Of a stretch of DNA of 12,064 bases, positions 7,249 through 12,064 are shown piece after piece. This stretch comes from an uncultured Lachnospiraceae bacterium (GTDB taxonomy: Bacteria; Bacillota; Clostridia; Lachnospirales; Lachnospiraceae), in NCBI GenBank assembly GCA_946549155.1, contig CAMNQN010000094.1:1-12064 (forward strand), in the 5' to 3' direction. The first letter of the stretch is position 1, and the number at the start of each line of letters is the position of its first letter. Under the pieces are notes generated by a model. The model saw nothing but the letters and a program-made list of their open reading frames with translations. It did not search any database and was not told the origin of the DNA. The translations under genes and the position numbers were made by a program.

Positions 7249-7301
7249 AAACGCAGGTGGGAGGCCGCGTCCGCGGCCCCCGCTTCTTTTCACCTGTGTT
7301 T
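7249..7301 (-). other. GC-rich nested stem-loop just after the binding-protein stop codon
   Basis: An outer inverted repeat of 11 bases with one mismatch (7249-7259 with 7291-7301) encloses a strong inner hairpin, GGCCGC (7263-7268) with GCGGCC (7273-7278) around a 4-base loop. On the minus strand the 3' side continues into the moderately U-rich GTTTGGATTTCGC, not a true U-tract. It may be a leaky terminator or an RNase-blocking 3' end that raises the amount of binding protein over permease. It starts 16 bases past the stop codon. Confidence 0.65.
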
Positions 7302-7316
7302 CTTATACGCGCCTGC

Positions 7317-9176
7317 TTATTTTGCGTTTGCTTCGTATTCCTCCATGGATACAAAATGATCCAGACGATGCTGTCCCTTGAATCTCAGCTGAGATACGCC
7401 GAAGGGTGCATACTGTCCCTCAAATACATCCAGCTTCGTAGCGATGTAGGAGCTTACAGAAATACTGAAGGGAACTGCCAGGGCATGCTCAATCAGATAA
7501 CTCTCCGCCTCAGCAAAGGCCTCATAGCGGGCGTTGGTATCCGTGGTGATTTCCTTGGCGGCGTCCACCAGATCGAAATACTGGGAAACGGTATCCCCGG
7601 TCTCCGTGCCTTCCTCGATGGCTCTGGACAGGAACGCATATTTGTATCCGTCGTCGTAAGAATTTCCTGTCTTACTCTGATAGAACGGGTCGGTCCAGGT
7701 TTCCGGATCCGCATAGTCAGCGCCCCATCCGCATTTCATAAATGCGTATTGTCCGGAACGGCGAACCTCTGTCAGGAAGTTGTCAGTGGGGCCAGCCTCC
7801 ACAATGATATCAATGAAGTCAGCACCTAACAGGCTTTCCATCTGCTGCTCTACTACCTGGCACTCCTTATCCCAGTCGGTTACGGAAGGATTGTATTTCA
7901 TGAGAACCTTTACCGGGAAGGTAGCGCCTGCCGCAGTCAGCTCCTCCACCGCCGCGTCTCTGGCAGCCAGAGCGGCATCCTGGTTAAAGGTATCGCCAAG
8001 CTCAGCCATCTTGCCTACGGTGGTGAAATCCGCACCGTCCGCATTGTAAGCAAAGGAAACCGGAGTAATGGAGTTGATCACAAACTCTTCAGGAGCGTTG
8101 GGCTCCAGAACCGCCACCTCTTTCACACGGTCCAGACCGGCCATCAGGGCTTTCCGGAAGTTTTCGTTGTTTACTGCCAGCTTCCAGTTTTCCGGCTCAT
8201 ACTCATCGCCGAACTGGGGATCAAAGTTAAAGCAGTAGAAATAGGAGTAATCGGTCTTAGGACGGTCACGGCTTACCATGGAGGCAGTCTCCTCGTTGTT
8301 CAGCCAGTCATCCAGCAGATCCGCATTGATCTCGGCGTAGTCCACCTCACCACGTTTTACCATCTCCGGCCCCAGTGTCTCCGCTTCGGAGTTGTAAATT
8401 CTCTGGATCGCTTCGATATAAACGGAATCCGCGTCGTAATTCAGCGCATTCTTCATATAAATCTGACGCTCCTGGGGAGCAAACTCAGCGATGTAATAAG
8501 CGCCGTTGTAGTACATCTTGTCCGCTGCGGTACCAAATTCCTTGCCCAGCTCCTCAAGCTGCGGTCCGTAAGCCGGCATATACAGTACATATGCAAGGGA
8601 GGACAGGAAATAGGGAACATCCTTGGTCAGGGTGTAGGTCAGGGTATGGTCATCCACAGCCTTTACCCCTACTTCTTCAAAATCAATCTTATCCCAGGTC
8701 ACACCGTCCTCGTCGGCGCCGCCGTCATACACCAGGCCGTTATAGTATTCCTGAGCGTTCTCAATGATACCGAACAGATTCTGTACATTGGCGCTCTCAT
8801 ATTCCGGCGTAAGCTCATACTTCATGGCAGCCACGAAATCCTGTGCGGTAACGTCCGCCACCTCTGCACCGGTGTAATCCACCCATTTCGCCTCCCGCAG
8901 TGTGAAGGTCCAGGTCTTGGTGGCTTCGTCATAGGTCCAATCAGTGGCGGCGCCCGCCTTGATCTGTCCGTCGCTGTCGTACTCCACCAGCGTATCGATA
9001 CAGTTCGCGCCCACCCTCTGCTCCTCAATCGTAGAGGTCACCAGATAGTTCAACGTGGATACCTCACTGGAGTACAGTTCGGTATAGATTGCTTCGTCGG
9101 CCAGCGCCATCTCTCCGGGAAGAAGAGATGCAGTCATAGCCAGTGTCAGCACTGCTGCTATCATCCTTTTTTTCAT
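7317..9176 (-). CDS. oppA: Peptide ABC transporter substrate-binding protein (SBP_bac_5, OppA-like)
   Basis: Extracellular receptor that captures peptides and delivers them to the OppBC channel. It has 619 residues, longer than the roughly 540 of enteric OppA. A signal peptide is clear: basic MKKR, hydrophobic 6-19, and an Ala-Leu-Ala site with predicted cleavage after Ala26. The expected family-5 features follow, including the segment WTFTLREAKWVDYTG (residues about 89-103) leading to TAQDFVAAMKY, and periodic Asp/Glu/Tyr-rich lobes. Oddly, no cysteine lies near the signal peptide end; the first is near residue 59, so there is no lipobox, although Gram-positive binding proteins are usually lipoproteins. 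AAGGAGG sits 7 bases before the ATG, one of the best ribosome sites in the window, fitting high expression. The 104-base gap before it (9177-9280) holds only a weak CCGGG/CCCGG repeat and no clear promoter. Ligand is probably murein peptide by context only. Confidence 0.94.
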   Translation of the reverse strand: MKKRMIAAVLTLAMTASLLPGEMALADEAIYTELYSSEVSTLNYLVTSTIEEQRVGANCIDTLVEYDSDGQIKAGAATDWTYDEATKTWTFTLREAKWVDYTGAEVADVTAQDFVAAMKYELTPEYESANVQNLFGIIENAQEYYNGLVYDGGADEDGVTWDKIDFEEVGVKAVDDHTLTYTLTKDVPYFLSSLAYVLYMPAYGPQLEELGKEFGTAADKMYYNGAYYIAEFAPQERQIYMKNALNYDADSVYIEAIQRIYNSEAETLGPEMVKRGEVDYAEINADLLDDWLNNEETASMVSRDRPKTDYSYFYCFNFDPQFGDEYEPENWKLAVNNENFRKALMAGLDRVKEVAVLEPNAPEEFVINSITPVSFAYNADGADFTTVGKMAELGDTFNQDAALAARDAAVEELTAAGATFPVKVLMKYNPSVTDWDKECQVVEQQMESLLGADFIDIIVEAGPTDNFLTEVRRSGQYAFMKCGWGADYADPETWTDPFYQSKTGNSYDDGYKYAFLSRAIEEGTETGDTVSQYFDLVDAAKEITTDTNARYEAFAEAESYLIEHALAVPFSISVSSYIATKLDVFEGQYAPFGVSQLRFKGQHRLDHFVSMEEYEANAK

Positions 9177-9280
9177 TGCTTTTCCTCCTTTTTTCCTTTC
9201 CGGGATTACACTTTTTCTGTCTGCCCGGTCATTCTATCTCTAAACATGAGCGGCGTGACCGCCCATATGTAGATTCAAAA

Positions 9281-10363
9281 TCAGCCAAATACCGGCACGC
9301 CCGTAATGCCAAGCCCCGGCGTCTGGTTCATGCGTATGACGGGGCCGTCGTAGACCGGGCCGCCCTCATAGGGATCTGTTTTGCAGAGGGAGGGGCCGTC
9401 CAGGTCTGCTCTGGTGATAATGCCCTTCGCCGCGGATAAATGGGCTGCGGCGCTGACCGCAATCTTGCTCTCCAGCATACAGCCGGTCATGCACTCTACG
9501 CCGTAGCTTTCCGCAACGCCGCAGATCTTCAGGGCCTGGTAGATTCCACCGGTTTTCATCAGCTTGATATTGATCAGATCTGCTGCTCTTTCCTGACAGA
9601 TGTGAATGGCATCCTCCAGGGAGAATACGCTCTCATCCGCCAGAATGGGGGTATATACATGGGCCGTCACATATTTCATACCCTGGAAATCATGGGCCGG
9701 CACCGGCTGCTCCACCAGATCCATCTCGATGCCCTGATCCTCCATGGCGGTGATGATGCGTACCGCCTGCTTGGCCGTCCAGCCCTGGTTTGCGTCAATG
9801 CGAATCCGGATATCCGGTCCCACTGCCTCCCGGATCGCTTTGATCCGTTCCATATCCTTCAGGCCTTCTTTTCCCACCTTGATCTTCAGAATGCCAAACC
9901 CCTGCTCCACTGCCTTTACGCTGTCCCTCACCATCTCGTCCACATCATTCACGCTGATGGTCAGATCCGTCTCAATTTCCTTCTTATGGCCGCCCAGAAC
10001 CTGATACAGCGGCTTGCCGCAGGATTTGGCGAACAGATCGTAAACTGCCATATCCACCGCCGCCTTGGCAGAGGTGTTTTTTAAAATGCAGCCGTGGAGT
10101 TTTTTCATGATACCGTCCAGATCCTCCAGATCCATGCCCTGAAGGGAGGGGCCGATAAACTCCTCAATGGCGCAGCGTATGGAACCCTTGGTGTCGCCGG
10201 TGATCACTGCCGTAGGCGGGGCCTCGCCGTAGCCCACCGTCCCGTCGCTTGCCGTAATCTTTACTATAATGTCATTGACCGTCTCCACCGTGCGCAGCGC
10301 CGTCTTAAAGGGCGTCCTCAGGGGAATATGTACCTCTGCAGTTTCTATTCTTTCTATTCTCAT
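9281..10363 (-). CDS. ykfB: L-Ala-D/L-Glu epimerase (enolase superfamily, muconate-lactonizing subgroup)
   Basis: Converts L-Ala-D-Glu from murein peptides into L-Ala-L-Glu so that ordinary dipeptidases can use it. The 360 residues show the enolase capping domain (about 1-125) and the barrel domain. Catalytic and metal residues fall within one position of those described for B. subtilis YkfB: Lys160 and Lys162 in LKIKVG, Asp190 in DANQGW, Glu218 in VEQP, Asp243 in LADES and Lys267 in NIKLMK. The MLES motif is at 297-299 region and the Asp320-Leu-Asp322 pair matches the DxD that binds the substrate ammonium, which is specific to dipeptide epimerases within the subgroup. A TTG-initiated frame reaches 10402, but the ATG at 10363 is chosen because AAAGGGA precedes it by 8 bases and family alignment starts there. 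It is the first gene of the operon. A related dipeptide specificity cannot be excluded. Confidence 0.93.
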   Translation of the reverse strand: MRIERIETAEVHIPLRTPFKTALRTVETVNDIIVKITASDGTVGYGEAPPTAVITGDTKGSIRCAIEEFIGPSLQGMDLEDLDGIMKKLHGCILKNTSAKAAVDMAVYDLFAKSCGKPLYQVLGGHKKEIETDLTISVNDVDEMVRDSVKAVEQGFGILKIKVGKEGLKDMERIKAIREAVGPDIRIRIDANQGWTAKQAVRIITAMEDQGIEMDLVEQPVPAHDFQGMKYVTAHVYTPILADESVFSLEDAIHICQERAADLINIKLMKTGGIYQALKICGVAESYGVECMTGCMLESKIAVSAAAHLSAAKGIITRADLDGPSLCKTDPYEGGPVYDGPVIRMNQTPGLGITGVPVFG

Positions 10364-10393
10364 GTTCCATTCCCTTTGTGCTGTCTGAGACCT

Positions 10394-10423
10394 GCCATAC
10401 AACTATGGCTGTATGCTCCAGCC
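10394..10423 (-). promoter_or_regulatory. Competing hairpins in the operon leader
   Basis: Two overlapping perfect 5-bp stems lie between the promoter and the epimerase start: CAGCC/GGCTG (10419-10423 with 10407-10411) and GCCAT/ATGGC (10394-10398 with 10405-10409). They share bases 10407-10409, so they exclude each other, and the second lies about 17 bases upstream of the ribosome-binding site at 10371-10377. I recognise no known riboswitch class. A regulatory role is inference. Confidence 0.35.
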
Positions 10424-10460
10424 AGCCTTCCTTACTGACTAAATTCACCGATATAGGCAG

Positions 10461-10489
10461 AAAGGGTACTGCGTTCACAGCACCCCTTT
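10461..10489 (-). promoter_or_regulatory. Strong hairpin at the 5' end of the operon leader
   Basis: An 11-bp stem with one bulge: plus-strand AAAGGGTACTG (10461-10471) against CAGCACCCCTTT (10478-10489), 6-base loop. It begins about 8 bases after the predicted transcript start. No U-tract follows, so it is not a terminator. It may protect the 5' end of the mRNA. Its 3' arm on the transcript (CCCUUU) is also complementary to the epimerase ribosome-binding site AAAGGG, allowing an alternative pairing. Confidence 0.55.
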
Positions 10490-10503
10490 GCACTATACAA
10501 TTA

Positions 10504-10532
10504 ATTATAATCTCCATGGTGGGAAAATACAA
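10504..10532 (-). promoter_or_regulatory. Promoter of the murein-peptide operon
   Basis: On the minus strand, TTGTAT (10532-10527) and a perfect TATAAT (10509-10504) are separated by 17 bases. The -35 box is only a partial match; the -10 is consensus. Transcription would start near 10497, giving a leader of about 130 nt with three hairpins before the epimerase. It is placed directly after the candidate terminator of the dtd operon, so the eight-gene operon is probably an independent unit. Confidence 0.7.
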
Positions 10533-10533
10533 G

Positions 10534-10548
10534 AATTTTCTGATTTAA
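10534..10548. promoter_or_regulatory. Imperfect CodY-like box next to the -35 element
   Basis: The 15 bases match the CodY consensus AATTTTCWGAAAATT at 10 contiguous positions (AATTTTCTGA), with the other five mismatched. The site ends 1 base upstream of the -35 hexamer. CodY controls peptide-transport genes in several Bacillota and is the classical repressor of B. subtilis dpp. The match is weak and the region is AT-rich, so chance similarity is quite possible. Confidence 0.25.
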
Positions 10549-10553
10549 AACAT

Positions 10554-10588
10554 AAAAACGAAAAATTTACGGTTACTATTCCGGTAAA
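10554..10588 (-). terminator. Candidate intrinsic terminator of the dtd operon
   Basis: Starting 14 bases after the stop codon of the serine hydrolase, the minus strand forms TTTAC(C)GG paired with CCGTAAA around an 8-base loop (10581-10588 with 10566-10572), followed by U5-CG-U5 (10565-10554). The stem is short and AT-rich with one bulge, but the U-tract is long and correctly placed, and a fresh promoter follows immediately. Confidence 0.55.
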
Positions 10589-10602
10589 GTGTTCCAGCCC
10601 GA

Positions 10603-11385
10603 TTATTTTGACTGTTTTTCCAAAATTTGGAGGGATAATTCCCCCATAACCCGTTCCAACCGGGGCACCACTGTCCCGTTTCCGCAAAAACAGATCACAA
10701 AGGGCTCTTTGCCAAACACAATCCCCACATCATGGGAGATTCCCTCATCCTCCCCGGTCTTATGGGCAATCTCCGGCGCATCTTTCAGAGAATCAATCAA
10801 AAATGGAATCTTATGATTCAACTGCTGGTTTTTCATGATGGAAAGCATTTTTTCGCTGGCAGCCGGACTGATCAGCGTGCCGCGGTACATCTTCTCCAGA
10901 AGCATACCCACCTCCCTGGCGGAAATGTAATTCTGAAGTCCCAGAGCTGCCTTTTCATATTCAAACATTTTCCGCTGCAGAATCGTCTTTTCAAATCCTA
11001 AAGAGCGGATGCGCGCATTAATGGACTCCATGCCCAGCAGGTCAATCAGCACATTGGTGGCCGTATTGTCACTGAGGATAATCATCAGCGTCACCAGATC
11101 CATCACCGTCACCTGAATACCGTCATGCAGATACGTCAGCGCTCCGCAGGAGGGAACGTGATTCTCCCGACGTACCGTAATCAGCCGGTCCGCCGGGAGC
11201 TCCCCGGCTTCCATTCTGGCGAAAGCTTCCGTCATTACGAACAGCTTAATAACAGAAGCCGCCATCATAGCTTCCTCCTCCTGATAGCCAAAGGTCTCCC
11301 CGGTGGTCAGATTTTTGTAATAACAGCTGACTCTGCCCGGAAGGCCGGAGAGCGCTTCCTCCATAATATCCTTTATTGTATTCAT
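10603..11385 (-). CDS. Serine hydrolase, class A beta-lactamase fold (Beta-lactamase2-like), second gene of dtd operon
   Basis: Predicted cytoplasmic serine enzyme of 260 residues. Motifs: Ser44-V-I-Lys47, Ser105-Asp-Asn107 and Lys209-Thr-Gly211, the nucleophile and oxyanion-hole set of the penicillin-recognising fold. The omega-loop counterpart (TILQRKMFEYEKAA, 134-147) places Met140 where class A enzymes have Glu166, and no ExxLN is present. There is no signal peptide, so neither a periplasmic or secreted beta-lactamase nor a membrane-bound penicillin-binding protein is indicated. It shares 25 of 44 residues with its paralogue at 1294-2142 over the SDN region, and the two lie at the far ends of the cluster. 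GGAGGG precedes the ATG by 9 bases; the gene follows dtd by 26 bases and probably shares its transcript. Function is unknown; peptidase or amidase activity on D-amino-acid-containing peptides is the inference from context. Confidence 0.85.
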   Translation of the reverse strand: MNTIKDIMEEALSGLPGRVSCYYKNLTTGETFGYQEEEAMMAASVIKLFVMTEAFARMEAGELPADRLITVRRENHVPSCGALTYLHDGIQVTVMDLVTLMIILSDNTATNVLIDLLGMESINARIRSLGFEKTILQRKMFEYEKAALGLQNYISAREVGMLLEKMYRGTLISPAASEKMLSIMKNQQLNHKIPFLIDSLKDAPEIAHKTGEDEGISHDVGIVFGKEPFVICFCGNGTVVPRLERVMGELSLQILEKQSK

Positions 11386-11411
11386 CCTGTCTGTCCCTCC
11401 AATTTTCCTGT

Positions 11412-11861
11412 TTAATGCCCGATGTTTTCATCCAGAATAATCGTAAAAGGTCCCTCATTGCAAAGGCTTACCTTCATATGGGCCCCAAATTCCCCGGTCT
11501 CCACCACCGGGACCTGCTTTTTGCATTCCTCCACAATATACTGATACAAATGCTCCGCCGCCTCCGGGCTGCCCGCTTCAATAAAGCTGGGCCGGTTTCC
11601 CTTTTTGCAGTTGGCGTACAGCGTAAACTGAGATACCAGCAAAAGCTGTCCCCCCACATCCTTCAGCGCAAGATTGGTCTTCCCGTTTTCATCCTCAAAA
11701 ATCCGCAGGCCAATCATTTTCTTTATGTAAAAATCCGCGTCCTCCCTGGTATCATTCTGCCCTACCCCAATCAGCACCAAAAACCCCTTGCCGATAGCGC
11801 CGGCCACTCTCCCATCAATGGTGACGGAGGCCTGGGATACTCTTTGAATCACAAATTTCAT
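11412..11861 (-). CDS. dtd: D-aminoacyl-tRNA deacylase
   Basis: Proofreading hydrolase that removes D-amino acids (and glycine mischarged on tRNA-Ala) from tRNAs, protecting translation. At 149 residues it has the standard length for Dtd. It opens with the typical MKFVIQRVSQASV and carries both family motifs: SQFTLYA (77-83) and the NxGPFT segment with the Gly137-Pro138 dipeptide that forms the cross-subunit chirality filter. It works as a cytoplasmic homodimer. AAAGGAG lies 9 bases before the ATG and a promoter 50-80 bases upstream. A serine hydrolase gene follows by 26 bases. In many Bacillota dtd follows the (p)ppGpp synthetase gene relA; no relA remnant is seen upstream here. Placement beside a pathway that handles D-Glu and D-Ala peptides is suggestive but may be coincidental. 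Confidence 0.97.
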   Translation of the reverse strand: MKFVIQRVSQASVTIDGRVAGAIGKGFLVLIGVGQNDTREDADFYIKKMIGLRIFEDENGKTNLALKDVGGQLLLVSQFTLYANCKKGNRPSFIEAGSPEAAEHLYQYIVEECKKQVPVVETGEFGAHMKVSLCNEGPFTIILDENIGH

Positions 11862-11912
11862 AGCTGCATTCTCCTTTTATATGATCGATTGCTATTGCCA
11901 AAGCTTTTTTTA

Positions 11913-11941
11913 AGTATAATACATATTTCCGTACAAGACAA
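11913..11941 (-). promoter_or_regulatory. Promoter of the dtd operon
   Basis: On the minus strand TTGTCT (11941-11936) and TATACT (11918-11913) are spaced by 17 bases. The transcript would start near 11906, leaving a short leader of about 45 nt that contains the AAAGGAG ribosome site. The remaining bases to the right edge (11942-12064) hold no recognisable gene; the plus strand there is strongly purine-rich between about 11979 and 12024. Confidence 0.6.
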
Positions 11942-12064
11942 TATTCCGGGAGTTTATTCTGTTCGTGTTTGGATGTTACCCGGGAGGTAGTGAACGAGGC
12001 AGGGAGTGAGAGGGGCGGGGAAGATACTAACATCTGGAAACATCTCCGGATACCAGGAAAACCT

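Noticed and set aside
8646..10084. Long plus-strand frames of 208 and 214 codons opposite the binding-protein and epimerase genes
   Set aside because: Both are antisense to well-supported genes; the codon bias of those genes removes stops on the other strand. No domain or signal is recognisable.
10364..10402. TTG start extending the epimerase by 13 residues
   Set aside because: The catalytic-residue numbering matches characterised epimerases from the ATG at 10363, which also has a ribosome site; the extension would translate through the leader hairpin.
11376..11990. Plus-strand frame of 204 codons opposite dtd
   Set aside because: It runs antisense through dtd and through its promoter; no ribosome site or family resemblance.
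11979..12024. Purine-rich stretch at the right end as a repeat or regulatory element
   Set aside because: It shows strand asymmetry but no repeat unit, stem or known motif; the window ends too soon to judge.
11815..12033. Minus-strand frame of 72 codons upstream of and overlapping dtd
   Set aside because: It crosses the dtd promoter, leader and start region in another frame, and its translation shows no recognisable features.

Overview
The window looks like chromosomal DNA of a low-to-mid-GC Gram-positive bacterium, most likely a clostridial Bacillota of the Lachnospiraceae type. The grounds are strong AGGAGG/GGAGGG ribosome-binding sites, sigma-A type promoters with 17-base spacers, and the Firmicutes-type tails of the peptide-transporter ATPases. 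This assignment rests on family knowledge and not on a database search.

Layout. The left end (1-1288, plus strand) holds the C-terminal part of a tyrosine recombinase that runs off the window edge, then a small helix-turn-helix protein with its own promoter. Everything from 1294 to 11861 is on the minus strand and is read from right to left. First comes a short dtd operon (11861 to 10603): D-aminoacyl-tRNA deacylase plus a serine hydrolase of the class A beta-lactamase fold, with a promoter at 11913-11941 and a candidate terminator at 10554-10588. Next comes an eight-gene operon (10363 to 1294) with a promoter at 10504-10532 and a structured leader of about 130 nt. It encodes an L-Ala-D/L-Glu epimerase, an oligopeptide-binding protein, two permeases, two ATPases, an NlpC/P60 endopeptidase with two probable SH3b domains, and a second serine hydrolase paralogous to the first. 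It ends tail-to-tail with the helix-turn-helix gene, 5 bases apart.

How the genes fit together. Epimerase, YkfC-like NlpC/P60 enzyme and Opp/Dpp transporter are the components of a murein-peptide salvage pathway like the Bacillus subtilis ykf/dpp genes. On this reading, cell-wall peptides are imported, cut inside the cell between D-Glu and the diamino acid, and the released L-Ala-D-Glu is epimerised to L-Ala-L-Glu for ordinary peptidases. The NlpC/P60 enzyme and both serine hydrolases lack signal peptides, which fits a cytoplasmic pathway. No YkfA/LdcA-type LD-carboxypeptidase is visible. The two beta-lactamase-like proteins keep SxxK, SDN and K[T/S]G but lack the general-base glutamate of true class A beta-lactamases, so they are candidates for an undescribed step in peptide trimming.

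Other notable points: the binding protein has no lipobox cysteine, two large RNA stem-loops separate it from the permease genes, the operon leader contains competing hairpins, and an imperfect CodY-like box abuts the operon promoter. No tRNA, rRNA, CRISPR array or insertion sequence was seen, and no gene-free stretch exceeds 300 bases. The last ~120 bases (11942-12064) hold nothing recognisable.
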